Of a stretch of DNA of 64,000 nt, positions 8,620 to 16,962 are shown piece by piece. Position 1 is the stretch's first letter. Every line of letters starts with the position of its first letter. The notes below the pieces were generated by a model that saw only the letters and a program-made list of their open reading frames with translations, did no database searches and was not told the origin of the DNA. The stretch is from Mesorhizobium sp. M3A.F.Ca.ET.080.04.2.1 (GTDB taxonomy: Bacteria > Pseudomonadota > Alphaproteobacteria > Rhizobiales > Rhizobiaceae). The DNA lies in contig NZ_CP034451.1 in the NCBI RefSeq assembly GCF_003952525.1, positions 4,626,501-4,690,500 of the forward strand, written 5' to 3'. The position numbers were made by a program, and so were the translations under genes.

Positions 8620-9207
8620 ATGAATCTGCGCATTTCGGGAAAACACATGGACATCGGCGATGCGTTCCGCACACGCATCAACGACCGCGTCGGCGAGGCG
8701 ATCGAGAAATATTTCGATCGGGGTTTTTCAGGACATGTCACGGTCATCAAATCAGGGTCGCGTTTTTCGGCCGACTGCATGATCCGGCTTGATTCCGGAG
8801 CTTCATTGCAGGCGACGGGCGACGCCCAGGATCCGACGCTTGCCTTCGAGGCGGCAGCCGATCGCCTGGAAACGCGGCTGAGGCGCTACAAGCGCCGGCT
8901 GAAGTCGCGCAACGCCGGCAACGGCAACGGCGAGGAGCCCACCGATATCGCCTACACCGTGGTGGCCCCGCTCGCCGACGATGAGGAGGACATTCCGGAG
9001 GATTTCGCTCCGGTCATCGTTGCCGAATCAACCATGACCTTGCGCACCATGTCGGTGGCGTCGGCGGTCATCGAGCTCGATACCAAGGACAGCCCTGTCT
9101 TCGTTTTCCGCAACGCCGGAAACGACCATCTCAACATCGTCTACCGCCGGCCGGATGGGAATATCGGCTGGATCGATCCATCGACGACCAAAGTCGCGCA
9201 GGGATAA
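8620..9207 (+). CDS. hpf: Ribosome hibernation promoting factor, long form
   Basis: This 195-residue protein has an N-terminal S30AE domain (about residues 1-105, MNLRISGKHMDIGDAFRTRI onward), which occupies the mRNA/tRNA channel of the 30S subunit. A variable linker follows, then a C-terminal dimerisation domain (about residues 140-192) with DSPVFVFRNAGNDHLNIVYR. The two-domain layout marks the long HPF that makes 100S ribosome dimers. AAGGAAGG lies upstream of the ATG. It sits between rpoN and ptsN as in most Rhizobiales. Confidence 0.93.
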   Translation: MNLRISGKHMDIGDAFRTRINDRVGEAIEKYFDRGFSGHVTVIKSGSRFSADCMIRLDSGASLQATGDAQDPTLAFEAAADRLETRLRRYKRRLKSRNAGNGNGEEPTDIAYTVVAPLADDEEDIPEDFAPVIVAESTMTLRTMSVASAVIELDTKDSPVFVFRNAGNDHLNIVYRRPDGNIGWIDPSTTKVAQG

Positions 9208-9269
9208 AGAAGCCGGCCGCGCGAGGGGGCGACGACCGGCGCGGCAGGCGAGCAAGGGATTTTTCAAGC

Positions 9270-9734
9270 ATGGATCTTAGTGATCTCATCAGCGTTCCGG
9301 CGATCATGCCGGCGTTGAAGGCGAATTCCAAAAAACAGCTTCTGCAATTGTTGTCGGAGAGGGCGGCAACAATTTCGGGGATTCCGGAGCGGGAAGTGTT
9401 CGACACCATCCTGCAGCGCGAGCGGCTGGGCTCGACGGGCGTCGGCAACGGCATCGCCATCCCACACGGCAAGCTGGCCGGGGTGAAGCGGATCGCCGGC
9501 GTGTTCGCCAGGCTGGAGTCGCCGGTGGATTTCGAGGCGCTGGACGACCAGCCGGTCGATCTGGTGTTTCTGCTTCTGGCGCCCGAAGGCGCCGGCGCCG
9601 ATCACCTCAAGGCGCTGTCGCGCATCGCACGGGTGCTGCGCGATGCCGACACGGTGGCCAAGATCAGAGGGACGCGCGACGCGGTAGCGATCCATGCGCT
9701 GCTGTCGGATACGCAGGCTTCGCACGCGGCTTGA
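9270..9734 (+). CDS. ptsN: PTS IIA-like nitrogen regulatory protein PtsN
   Basis: This 154-residue EIIA-Ntr protein accepts phosphate from the PtsP-NPr chain at His66, visible in GNGIAIPHGKL. The rest of the fold is present (REVFDTILQRERLGSTGVGN, DDQPVDLVFLLLAPEG and LKALSRIARVLRD). PtsN is a regulator rather than a sugar transporter. In enterobacteria and rhizobia it affects potassium transport and the KdpD sensor, which is of interest because a kdp operon lies in this window. It closes the rpoN-hpf-ptsN group and is followed by a clear terminator. Confidence 0.93.
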   Translation: MDLSDLISVPAIMPALKANSKKQLLQLLSERAATISGIPEREVFDTILQRERLGSTGVGNGIAIPHGKLAGVKRIAGVFARLESPVDFEALDDQPVDLVFLLLAPEGAGADHLKALSRIARVLRDADTVAKIRGTRDAVAIHALLSDTQASHAA

Positions 9735-9755
9735 GGTTTCAGGATCAGTCCTTGC

Positions 9756-9778
9756 AAGGGCCGCGCGTGCGGCCCTTT
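9756..9778 (+). terminator. Rho-independent terminator after ptsN
   Basis: AAGGGCCGC (9756-9764) pairs with GCGGCCCTT (9769-9777) around the loop GCGT, followed by TTT. The stem is perfect and lies 22 bp after the ptsN stop. It can also serve the converging minus-strand gene. Confidence 0.8.
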
Positions 9779-9813
9779 CCAATTCAGGCCCCAAATTCAG
9801 AGATTGATTGAGG

Positions 9814-10071
9814 TCAGTGAATGGCGACCGTGGTCAGATCGTTCTCCAGCGCGCCCGCCAGTGCCCGGTCGCGGGCGTCGGAAAGCAGGATCGGCTGGCC
9901 GTTGGCGGCAAACAACGCCCACAGTTCCAGGCCGGGAGCGATTTCCTCGAGGCCGGGGAAGCGGCCGCGCAGATCGTCGCTCGACACTTTCCTCAAATAA
10001 GCGACCGATCCTTCGCCGAGATGGGCGAGTTCGCCGCTGGTCATGGTAAGGGTTTCGTCAGTTCTGGTCAT
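9814..10071 (-). CDS. DUF1150 family protein
   Basis: This 85-residue protein is of the small DUF1150 family found mainly in alphaproteobacteria. It carries ELAHLGEGSVAYLRKVSSDD and LWALFAANGQPILLSDARD, as in other members. No function is established. I chose the ATG at 10071 because GGAGG lies just upstream (GGAGGCTTGAA); an upstream extension to 10125 in the same frame overlaps the spacer to the Hsp20 gene. It follows that gene by 63 bp, so the two are probably co-transcribed, and this pairing suggests a stress-related role. Confidence 0.8.
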   Translation of the reverse strand: MTRTDETLTMTSGELAHLGEGSVAYLRKVSSDDLRGRFPGLEEIAPGLELWALFAANGQPILLSDARDRALAGALENDLTTVAIH

Positions 10072-10134
10072 TTCAAGCCTCCTTGCCGCGAGAACGCCGC
10101 TCAGGGCCGCCTCGCATAGAGCCATCGGCGAAGA

Positions 10135-10560
10135 TCAGTCTTTCACCGATATGTTTATTTTCCGTACCAGCCGCTCGGCCTCGGGCCGGTCGAGATCGAC
10201 CGACAAAAGCCCGTTCTTCAGCTCCGCGCCGATCACCCGCATGCCGTCGGCCAGCACGAAGCAGCGCTGGAACTGGCGCGCGGCGATGCCGCGGTGAAGG
10301 AACTCGCGCTCGGTATCGTCCGTCTGGCGGCCGCGCACGATGAGCTGATTCTCCTCGGTGGTGACATCGAGATCGCTTTCGGCGAAGCCCGCGACCGCGA
10401 GTGTGATGCGCAGCCTTTCGGCGTTGCCGTCGGACGCGCTCAGGCGCTCGATGTTGTAAGGAGGATAGCTGTCGCCCGACTTCGCCAGACGCTCGAGGGT
10501 CTTTTCCATCGCGTCGAAGCCCAAGAGAAGCGGGCTGGAGAAGGGCGTCATTCGGCTCAT
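10135..10560 (-). CDS. Hsp20 / alpha-crystallin family small heat shock protein
   Basis: This 141-residue small heat shock protein holds unfolding proteins in a refoldable state without ATP. After a short N-terminus (MSRMTPFSSPLLLGFDAMEK) comes the alpha-crystallin domain, about residues 35-130, with PPYNIERLSA, ITLAVAGFAESDLDVTTEEN and the strand ENQLIVRGRQ. The terminal part (LKNGLLSVDLDRPEAERLV) fits the class A rhizobial IbpA-like proteins. The start is set by GAGAGG upstream of ATG 10560; longer in-frame extensions lie in non-coding DNA. The gene is divergent from the nucleoside hydrolase. Confidence 0.85.
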   Translation of the reverse strand: MSRMTPFSSPLLLGFDAMEKTLERLAKSGDSYPPYNIERLSASDGNAERLRITLAVAGFAESDLDVTTEENQLIVRGRQTDDTEREFLHRGIAARQFQRCFVLADGMRVIGAELKNGLLSVDLDRPEAERLVRKINISVKD

Positions 10561-10667
10561 GTTACACTGTCCTCTCGAGAGCGACATAAACTGGAAAAAC
10601 CCGCATGGCATTTTTCCCGATGGTCTTGATATGGTCCGCCGCGCGATCAAGTTCAAGCCGTCATAGA

Positions 10668-10703
10668 CCCGCCCAAAATCCCACCCAAAACCCCGCCCAA
10701 AAA
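10668..10703. repeat. Three tandem 12-bp units upstream of nucleoside hydrolase
   Basis: CCCGCCCAAAAT, CCCACCCAAAAC and CCCGCCCAAAAA follow each other directly from 10668 to 10703 and end 21 bp before the ATG. One strand is almost free of G, which is unusual for this genome. Confidence 0.7.
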
Positions 10704-10724
10704 AGACTCCCAAAAGGAATTGAA

Positions 10725-11666
10725 ATGCCGCAGTCACGAAAGATCATCATCGATACGGATCCCGGCCAGGACGATGCCGTCGCCATCTTGCTGGCGCTCG
10801 GCAGCTCCGAATTGGAGATCGTCGGCATCACCGCCGTTGCCGGCAACGTGCCGCTGAGCCTCACCCAGAAGAATGCCCGCAAGATCTGCGAACTCGCCGG
10901 CCGGCGCGACATCAAGGTCTATGCCGGCGCCATCCGCCCGCTGGCCCGCGAGCCCGTGACCGCCGAGGAAGTGCATGGCAAGACCGGCCTCAACGGACCG
11001 CAGCTGCCGGAGCCGACGATGCCGCTGCAGGAACAATACGCCGTCGATTTCATCGTCGAGACGCTGATGCGGGAGGACAGCGGCACGATCACGCTCTGCC
11101 CGCTCGGACCGCTCACCAACATCGCGCTGGCGCTGATCCGCGAACCGCGCATTGCGCCGCGCATCAAGGAAATCGTGCTGATGGGCGGCGGCTTCTTCGA
11201 GGGCGGCAACGTCACGCCCACCGCCGAATTCAACATCTATGTCGACCCCCATGCGGCCGACATGGTCTTCAAATCGGGCATTCCGATCGTGATGATGCCG
11301 CTCGACGTCACCCATAAGGCGCTGACCACGGCCAAGCGCACCAAAGCCTTTCGCGAGCTCGGCACCAAGGTCGGCACCGCGACCGCGGAGATGCTGGAAT
11401 TCTTCGAGCGTTTCGACGAGGAGAAATACGGCACCGACGGCGGGCCGCTGCACGATCCTTGCGTAATCGCCTATCTGATCAAGCCGGAGCTGTTCAAGGG
11501 CCGCCGCTGCAACGTCAGCGTCGAGACGACCTCCGAGCTCACCATGGGCATGACGGTGATCGACTGGTGGGGCGTCACCGAGCGAGAGAAGAACGCCATG
11601 GTGATGCGCGACATTGACCATGACGGTTTCTTTGCGCTGTTGCTGGAGAGGCTGGGGCGGCTGTAA
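10725..11666 (+). CDS. Nucleoside hydrolase
   Basis: This 313-residue protein is an inosine-uridine preferring-type nucleoside hydrolase, which splits ribonucleosides into base and ribose. The calcium-binding signature DTDPGQDDAV is at residues 8-17. Also present are GNVPLSLTQKNA, a second aspartate region in AEFNIYVDPHAADMV, VTHKAL and the C-terminal DGGPLHDPCVIAYL carrying the active-site HD. AAGGA precedes ATG 10725. The base specificity is not determined. A ribokinase is encoded 3.6 kb away, which could use the ribose, but it is on the other strand and in another unit. Confidence 0.9.
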   Translation: MPQSRKIIIDTDPGQDDAVAILLALGSSELEIVGITAVAGNVPLSLTQKNARKICELAGRRDIKVYAGAIRPLAREPVTAEEVHGKTGLNGPQLPEPTMPLQEQYAVDFIVETLMREDSGTITLCPLGPLTNIALALIREPRIAPRIKEIVLMGGGFFEGGNVTPTAEFNIYVDPHAADMVFKSGIPIVMMPLDVTHKALTTAKRTKAFRELGTKVGTATAEMLEFFERFDEEKYGTDGGPLHDPCVIAYLIKPELFKGRRCNVSVETTSELTMGMTVIDWWGVTEREKNAMVMRDIDHDGFFALLLERLGRL

Positions 11667-11728
11667 GGCCGCTTAATGCGTGTCGCGCAGAAAAGGATTC
11701 GGCCGGCGTGCTTTAAGTCTTTCTTTGA

Positions 11729-11775
11729 TGCATGTCGTTGCCCCAGGACCGCTGCACACTTCTGGGCGACATGCA
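11729..11775. repeat. Intergenic palindromic repeat
   Basis: TGCATGTCG (11729-11737) plus CCCAG (11742-11746) pair with CTGGG (11762-11766) plus CGACATGCA (11767-11775). The result is a 14-bp stem with a four-base bulge and a 15-base loop. It lies between two convergent genes and resembles short palindromes I associate with Rhizobiales intergenic regions. Confidence 0.55.
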
Positions 11776-11813
11776 GTAAGCAGCCGAAGGTTTTTGGTGC
11801 CATTGTCGCGCGT

Positions 11814-12131
11814 TCATTCCGGAAAGCGGTAGAAGACGAAGCCGTTGTTGCGGGTGACGCGTTCTATATTCGCGTGTGAGCCGATAAGCTGCGGCCGATC
11901 TTCATTGATGAGCACCGTGGCGCCGCTGTCGAGAAAAAGCACATAGGTTATCGGAGAGCCTTTGTCCCACTGAACGCTTTTGATTGTAGCGCCCAACGAC
12001 TCCACTGAACGGATGGGACTTGCATCATTTGCCACTTGGCGCATGAAGTCGAACGCACCAAATGCAAACAGCATGCCAAGCAGCAGAATGCCGAAGGCGT
12101 TCTTGCGCAGTTCAGTGTAGATGCTAAGCAT
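11814..12131 (-). CDS. Hypothetical membrane-anchored protein
   Basis: I do not recognise this 105-residue protein. It has one hydrophobic segment near the N-terminus (about residues 12-30, AFGILLLGMLFAFGAFDFM). A soluble region follows with KSVQWDKGSPITYVLFLDSG and ATVLINEDRPQLIGSHANIE, which reads like a small periplasmic or cytoplasmic beta-rich domain. A GGGGG stretch upstream of the ATG could serve as a poor ribosome site. Codon use looks slightly less GC-rich than its neighbours. It could be an accessory gene; no function is proposed. Confidence 0.5.
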   Translation of the reverse strand: MLSIYTELRKNAFGILLLGMLFAFGAFDFMRQVANDASPIRSVESLGATIKSVQWDKGSPITYVLFLDSGATVLINEDRPQLIGSHANIERVTRNNGFVFYRFPE

Positions 12132-12199
12132 TTGCTTGACCCCCAGCGCCTATGATGTGGGGATCAGAAGTGTTGTTGTGAAGGCCTGCGGGTTGTGTC

Positions 12200-12814
12200 T
12201 TACTTTGCCTTCGAGAATGCCAGCCACAACCCGCCCCCAACCATGAAACTGCCGCTGATGCGGGACAGCAGCTTGACGCGCCTGGCAGAGAGCATGCGTC
12301 CGGCCCGACCGGCGGCAAGCGCGTAGGTCGAATCCGACATGGCCGCGAAGACCATCGCGGTCAGGCCCATGACCACGATCTGCAGCGTATAATTGCCCTG
12401 CGGCGCGATGAACTGCGGGAAGAAGGCGCCGAAGAAGACCAGCGTCTTCGGGTTGGAAATCGCCACCAGGAAGCCCTGCAGGAAGAAGCCGCCGCGCGGC
12501 TTCCTGGCCGATCCGTCGGGATTGAGCGCGGCCTTGGCGCGGAACATCTGGACGCCCATCCAGATCAGGTACGCGGCGCCGATCAGCCTCACCCATTCGA
12601 ACCAGTGGCCCATGCCAGCGATCAGCGTGTTTAGGCCGATGCCGACAATGGCGATCATGATCGCGAGCCCGGCCTGGGTGCCGGCAACATTGGCCAGACC
12701 AGCCTTCGAGCCGTGGCGGACGCTGTTGGCGATGATCAGCGTGATGGTGGGGCCGGGCACCAGGATGATGACGATGCAGGCGACGACATAGGTGGCGTAA
12801 AGTTCCAGCGACAT
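12200..12814 (-). CDS. LysE/RhtB family amino-acid exporter
   Basis: This 204-residue inner-membrane protein has about six hydrophobic segments and the LysE/RhtB family signature at the first loop, VPGPTITLIIANSVRHGSKAG, as well as the mid-protein region KPRGGFFLQGFLVAISNPKT. Members export amino acids or related metabolites such as homoserine lactones or threonine; the substrate is unknown here. GAGGG precedes the ATG. The gene is transcribed alone, 97 bp after the amidase gene on the same strand. Confidence 0.85.
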   Translation of the reverse strand: MSLELYATYVVACIVIILVPGPTITLIIANSVRHGSKAGLANVAGTQAGLAIMIAIVGIGLNTLIAGMGHWFEWVRLIGAAYLIWMGVQMFRAKAALNPDGSARKPRGGFFLQGFLVAISNPKTLVFFGAFFPQFIAPQGNYTLQIVVMGLTAMVFAAMSDSTYALAAGRAGRMLSARRVKLLSRISGSFMVGGGLWLAFSKAK

Positions 12815-12911
12815 GGTCTTCCCTCGATGGCGGCGATGCGGCGCGGCCGGGCAGGATCAATGCACGGCACCGCTGCCGGCGCAAGCTCAGCGCGAACCGG
12901 AGACAAGCCTT

Positions 12912-14372
12912 TCAGACGGCGCCTGCCGGCCAGGGCAGCGTCGCTTCATAGGCAGCGCCGGCTTTGAGCACGGCCAGATCGCCGCGCGGGCGGCCGATCA
13001 GCTGCATGCCCATCGGCCGTCCCCTTTGATCGAAGCCGACCGGCACATTGAGCGCCGGGCAGCCGCCCAGCGTGGCAAAGGCGGAGACCTGCATCCAGCG
13101 GTGATAGCTGTCCATGGACTGCCCGGCGACCTCGCGTGGCCAATGGGTGGTGACGTCGAAGGGAAAGACCTGTGCGCTCGGCAAGGCGACGAGATCGAAG
13201 CGTTCGAACAGCGACAGCAGCGTGCGGTGCCATGAGGAGCGTCGGACGGTGGCGGCGTGCACCTGCGGCGCCGCCAGGCGCATCGCCTGTTCCACCTCCC
13301 AAACCGCTTCGGGCTTCAGCAGCTTGCGTTTGGCCGGATCGTCGTAGTGGGCTTTCAGTCCGCAGCCGCTGCTGGCCTGGCGAAGAACGACGAAAGCCTG
13401 CCACAAGGCCTCGAAGTCAACATCCGGCACCAGAGCCTCGCTGGCCAAGGATGCATCCGCCAAGCGCGCGAGGGCGGATTCGCAAAGCTCGAGAATGCCC
13501 GGCTCCATCGGCAAATGGCCGCCGAGGTCGCCGAGCCAGGCGATGCGGCCGCCGGCCGCGTTCGCCCGCAGGCCCTCGAGGAAGGAGCCCTGCCTGTCGT
13601 GCGAAAGCGGGGCGCCCGGGTGATAGCCGGCCTGCTCGTCGAGCAGCAGCGCAATGTCGCGCACGCTGCGGCCCATCGGCCCCTCGACACCCATCTGGGC
13701 ATGGAACACGTCGATGTCGGGCCCGGCCGGCACCAGCCCCTGCGAGGGGCGAAAGCCATAGACATTGTTGTAGGCGGCGGGATTGCGCAGCGAGCCGCCG
13801 AAGTCGCTGCCGTCGGCGACGGGCAGCATGTCGAGCGCCAGCGCCACGGCCGCGCCGCCCGACGAGCCGCCGGCCGTGAGCGCCGGATCGAAGGCGTTGA
13901 GCGTCGGGCCGAAGACCGGGTTGTAGGTGTTGGAGCCCAGCCCGAACTCCGGGACATTGGTCTTGCCGATGATGATGGCTCCGGCCCTGCGGATGCGCTC
14001 GACGAAGAAGTCGTCCTCCTGCGGAATGAAGTCCGCGAAGATCGGCGAGCCGAACGTCGTCCTGAGCCCCTTCGTCAGAGCCAGATCCTTGATGGCGATC
14101 GGCAGGCCGAACAGCGATCCAACCTCGCCGTTGCCGGCCAGGCGGGCGTCCGCCGCTTCTGCCTCGGCCAGAATGCCGGCCCGGTCGCGCAGCGAAACGA
14201 TGGCGTTGACCAGCGGGTTCACGGCGTCGATGCGGTCGAGAAAAGCGCTGACGACTTCGCGCACCGAAAACTGGCGTTGTCTGATGCTGGCGGCAAGCGC
14301 CACGGCGGACAGCCGGCAGATGTCGCCGGCCGGCGGCACGGCATGCTTCGTCTTGGGACGGGTGGCCGTCAC
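12912..14372 (-). CDS. Amidase signature family enzyme
   Basis: This 486-residue hydrolase has the amidase signature catalytic triad: a lysine in LPIAIKDLALTKG (about residue 94) and two serines in TAGGSSGGAAVALALD and DFGGSLRNPA. It should cleave a carboxamide or related C-N bond in the cytoplasm; the substrate is unknown. Translation starts at a GTG whose bases overlap the ribokinase stop (GTGA), so the two genes are translationally coupled. The family also includes GatA, but the length, lack of gatB/gatC neighbours and ribokinase partner argue for a catabolic amidase. Confidence 0.85.
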   Translation of the reverse strand: MTATRPKTKHAVPPAGDICRLSAVALAASIRQRQFSVREVVSAFLDRIDAVNPLVNAIVSLRDRAGILAEAEAADARLAGNGEVGSLFGLPIAIKDLALTKGLRTTFGSPIFADFIPQEDDFFVERIRRAGAIIIGKTNVPEFGLGSNTYNPVFGPTLNAFDPALTAGGSSGGAAVALALDMLPVADGSDFGGSLRNPAAYNNVYGFRPSQGLVPAGPDIDVFHAQMGVEGPMGRSVRDIALLLDEQAGYHPGAPLSHDRQGSFLEGLRANAAGGRIAWLGDLGGHLPMEPGILELCESALARLADASLASEALVPDVDFEALWQAFVVLRQASSGCGLKAHYDDPAKRKLLKPEAVWEVEQAMRLAAPQVHAATVRRSSWHRTLLSLFERFDLVALPSAQVFPFDVTTHWPREVAGQSMDSYHRWMQVSAFATLGGCPALNVPVGFDQRGRPMGMQLIGRPRGDLAVLKAGAAYEATLPWPAGAV

Positions 14373-15274
14373 CGCCCGACCGCCAAAGCCGCCTCGACAT
14401 CCTTTGCCAGCGGGATCGCCGGCTGTGCTCCGGGCTTGAGGCAGGCAAGCGAGCCGGCCGCGGCGGCGCGGGCCAGCGCCTTCTCAAGCGGCAGGCCCGT
14501 CGACAGGGCGGCGCCGAAATAGCCGCAGAAGGTGTCGCCCGCGCCGACCGTGTCGACCGGGGTGATCTTCAGCGCCGGAACGGTCAGGAAACTGTCCGGG
14601 GTAGCGGCCAGAACACCGTCGCCGCCGAGGGTGACGACAATGGTCTTGCCGGTCTTGCTGGCATAGTCCCGCATGCGCTCCTGCCGGTCGTCTCCGGAGA
14701 GCGAAAGCGCCTCGCCATAGAGGTCGAATTCGGTCTCGTTGGCGACGGCATAGTCGGCCTTGCCGAGAAAGCCGGCGGCCTCTGCCCGAAAAGGCGCGGT
14801 GTTGAGCACGCTGACGGCGCCGGCCTCCCGTGCCGCGTCGAGTGCCGCTTCGACCGTCTGCAGCGAGATCTCATGCTGCAACAGCACGACATCACCCTTC
14901 TTAAGGTAGGCCTTGGCGAGGTCGCCAGGAACCAAGGAGTCGTTGGCGCCTGGGACGACGGCAATCACGTTCTCGCCGTCGGCGCCGACCAGGATCAGCG
15001 CCGTGCCGGTGGAGGCAAAACTCTCGCCGACTCCGGAAAGATCGACATTGCCGGCCTTGAGCAGCGCCAGGGCGTCCCCGGCAAAACTGTCCTTGCCGAC
15101 GGCGCCGACCATGCGCACCTGGGCGCCGGCACGAGCCGCGGCCAGCGCTTGGTTGGCGCCCTTGCCGCCGGGCGCGGTGACGAAGCCGGAGCCGCGCACC
15201 GTCTCGCCAGGTGCCGGCAAACGGTCGACTTTGGCGATGAGGTCGAGATTGATCGAGCCGACAATGATGATCAA
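14369..15274 (-). CDS. rbsK: Ribokinase, PfkB family
   Basis: This 301-residue kinase phosphorylates ribose or a similar sugar. It starts MIIIVGSINLDLIAKVDRLP, has the substrate signature FVTAPGGKGANQALAAARAG and the C-terminal anion hole and base DTVGAGDTFCGYFGAALS. The start codon is a TTG; GGAGG eight bases upstream (CAGGAGGCGCTTCTTTG) supports it. It is the first gene of a two-gene unit with the amidase. No ribose transporter is adjacent, so a pentose released from another compound is a possible substrate. Confidence 0.88.
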   Translation of the reverse strand: MIIIVGSINLDLIAKVDRLPAPGETVRGSGFVTAPGGKGANQALAAARAGAQVRMVGAVGKDSFAGDALALLKAGNVDLSGVGESFASTGTALILVGADGENVIAVVPGANDSLVPGDLAKAYLKKGDVVLLQHEISLQTVEAALDAAREAGAVSVLNTAPFRAEAAGFLGKADYAVANETEFDLYGEALSLSGDDRQERMRDYASKTGKTIVVTLGGDGVLAATPDSFLTVPALKITPVDTVGAGDTFCGYFGAALSTGLPLEKALARAAAAGSLACLKPGAQPAIPLAKDVEAALAVGR

Positions 15275-15336
15275 AGAAGCGCCTCCTGCAGGAGCCGTTC
15301 AGCCTTCGATCGAATGCCGATTCACTCCAAGTGTTT

Positions 15337-15352
15337 GCATTTACACAAATGC
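15337..15352. promoter_or_regulatory. Palindrome upstream of ribokinase
   Basis: GCATTTACACAAATGC is a perfect six-base-arm palindrome with spacer ACAC. It lies 63 bp upstream of the ribokinase start in the 167-bp gap to ada. It may be an operator for an unseen regulator or a weak terminator for ada. Confidence 0.3.
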
Positions 15353-15441
15353 TTGGCCAGGAGGCTAGCTGCAAAGACCGTCGGGTTCCAGATCACGTGG
15401 GTTGCGCGCCGGCGGCCGACATCATTGGCGTGATCGTGGTC

Positions 15442-16335
15442 TCAGGATCCCAGCTGGCCAGCTTCCCAGCCCAGTATGGCGCGCTTGCGGGTCAAGCCCC
15501 AGTGGTAGCCCGTGAGCGCTCCGGATTTGCCGAGGGCGCGGTGGCAAGGCACGACGAAAGACATCGGGTTGGCGCCGACCGCGGCGCCAACAGCCCGGCT
15601 TGCGCTCGGCGCGCCGATGCTGGCCGCGATCGAGGAATAGGTGCAGGCCCGGCCCATCGGGATGCGCAGCAGCGCTTCCCAGACCCGCAGCTGGAAGTCG
15701 GTGCCGATCATCACCACGCGCAGCGGCTGGTCGGCGCGCCAGAGCGCCGGATCGAAGATCCGCGCCGCATAAGGCTGGGTCGCCGACATATCCTCGACAT
15801 GGGTTGCGTTCGGCCAGCGGCCGGACATGTCGGCGAAGGCCTCTCGCTCGCCGCCCGCGTCGCAGAAGGCGAGGCCGGCCAGGCCGCGATCGGTGACCAT
15901 GATCAGCGCGATGCCGAAGGGCGAGATATGGTAGCCATAACGAATGGTGAGGCCGGCGCCGCGGGTCTTGTAGTCGCCGGGCGACATCGCCTCATGGGTG
16001 ACGAACAGGTCGTGCAGCCGTCCCGGTCCAGACATGCCGAGCTCGAAAGAGGTCTCCAGCAGCGGCATGCCGGAATCGAGCAGCCTGCGCGCGTGATCGA
16101 GCGTCACCGCCTGCAGGAAGGCTTTCGGCGACAGCCCGGCCCAGCGGGTGAACAGCTTCTGCAGCCCGGTGGGCGTCTCGCCGACTTCCGCCGCCAGAAC
16201 CTCGAGAGAGGGCTGGTCGCGATAGTCGAGGCTGATCTTCTCGATGGCGCGGCGCACGATCTCGTAGTCGCTGCCTTCCGGGGTGATGTCCTTCTCCAGG
16301 ACCGCGGTCGTCTTGACAGGCATTTGAGCGTTCAT
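15442..16335 (-). CDS. ada: Methylated-DNA--cysteine methyltransferase with AraC-type HTH (Ada-like)
   Basis: This 297-residue protein joins an AraC-type helix-turn-helix (about residues 28-122, PSLEVLAAEVGETPTGLQKLF) to an O6-methylguanine transferase domain. The methyl-accepting Cys264 is in SFVVPCHRALGKSGALTGYH, and the DNA-recognition part is in PMGRACTYSSIAASIGAPSA. The N-terminal zinc and phosphotriester-repair domain of E. coli Ada is absent, as in many rhizobial homologues, so it should repair O6-alkylguanine and perhaps still bind DNA. The ATG at 16335 follows AAGGAGAT; an in-frame extension upstream is less likely. Confidence 0.88.
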   Translation of the reverse strand: MNAQMPVKTTAVLEKDITPEGSDYEIVRRAIEKISLDYRDQPSLEVLAAEVGETPTGLQKLFTRWAGLSPKAFLQAVTLDHARRLLDSGMPLLETSFELGMSGPGRLHDLFVTHEAMSPGDYKTRGAGLTIRYGYHISPFGIALIMVTDRGLAGLAFCDAGGEREAFADMSGRWPNATHVEDMSATQPYAARIFDPALWRADQPLRVVMIGTDFQLRVWEALLRIPMGRACTYSSIAASIGAPSASRAVGAAVGANPMSFVVPCHRALGKSGALTGYHWGLTRKRAILGWEAGQLGS

Positions 16336-16445
16336 CGGTCTATCTCCTTGAGCGCGAATATCGCCGTTCGGACGGCCGATCACCACCCGAAACTTGCCTT
16401 GCCGGGAGCATACCCGATGGACTTCGATTTCGGCTGGAGCGCGTC

Positions 16446-16940
16446 TCAGCGCGCCTTGGCGGTCGCCAAAGCCCGCGAAAAGGCGGAGGCGAAGCTCTCG
16501 CGGTCGTCCGGATTGAGGAAGCCGCCGATCGAAACGCTCTTGCCTTGCGCCTCGACCGCCATCCTGGTGATGCCGATCTCGGTGTGGCGGGCGATCGAAA
16601 ACCGCGTCCAGAACGGGTTGAAATGATGCGCTTCGGAGCGGCCGGACGGCGCGGTCTTGCGGATGTCGAGGCTTGTGCGCGAGACGGAGATTTCCTCACG
16701 GGCTCGTGCGGCGCGGTAGTTGAGGCGGAAGGCGACGTAGACGCCGATCACGTCCAACCCGAAGAAACCAAACACCGGCCATGCGCCATGCGCCAGGAAG
16801 ATCGCGCCGGTAACCGCCCAGCCGAACAGCAGCGCGGCCATCAGGATGAAGAAGCCGGTGCGGCCGAGGGAACGATGGGGCGTGAGCAGTGCCTGAAAGA
16901 ATGGCTCGTCGGCTTGGTACGAGGCGTTTGTGTCGCTCAT
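16446..16940 (-). CDS. DUF2244 domain membrane protein
   Basis: This 164-residue protein has two membrane spans (about residues 27-47 and 52-72, with GFFILMAALLFGWAVTGAIF). A cytoplasmic part follows, including LNYRAARAREEISVSRTSLD and the repeated basic/aromatic pattern NPFWTRFSI, typical of DUF2244. The function is unknown; the family is restricted to proteobacteria and often lies next to nth, as here, where it is divergent with only 22 bp between starts. The two genes therefore share a promoter region. Confidence 0.8.
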   Translation of the reverse strand: MSDTNASYQADEPFFQALLTPHRSLGRTGFFILMAALLFGWAVTGAIFLAHGAWPVFGFFGLDVIGVYVAFRLNYRAARAREEISVSRTSLDIRKTAPSGRSEAHHFNPFWTRFSIARHTEIGITRMAVEAQGKSVSIGGFLNPDDRESFASAFSRALATAKAR

Positions 16941-16962
16941 GAGGTAATATTATAGGAAGGAA

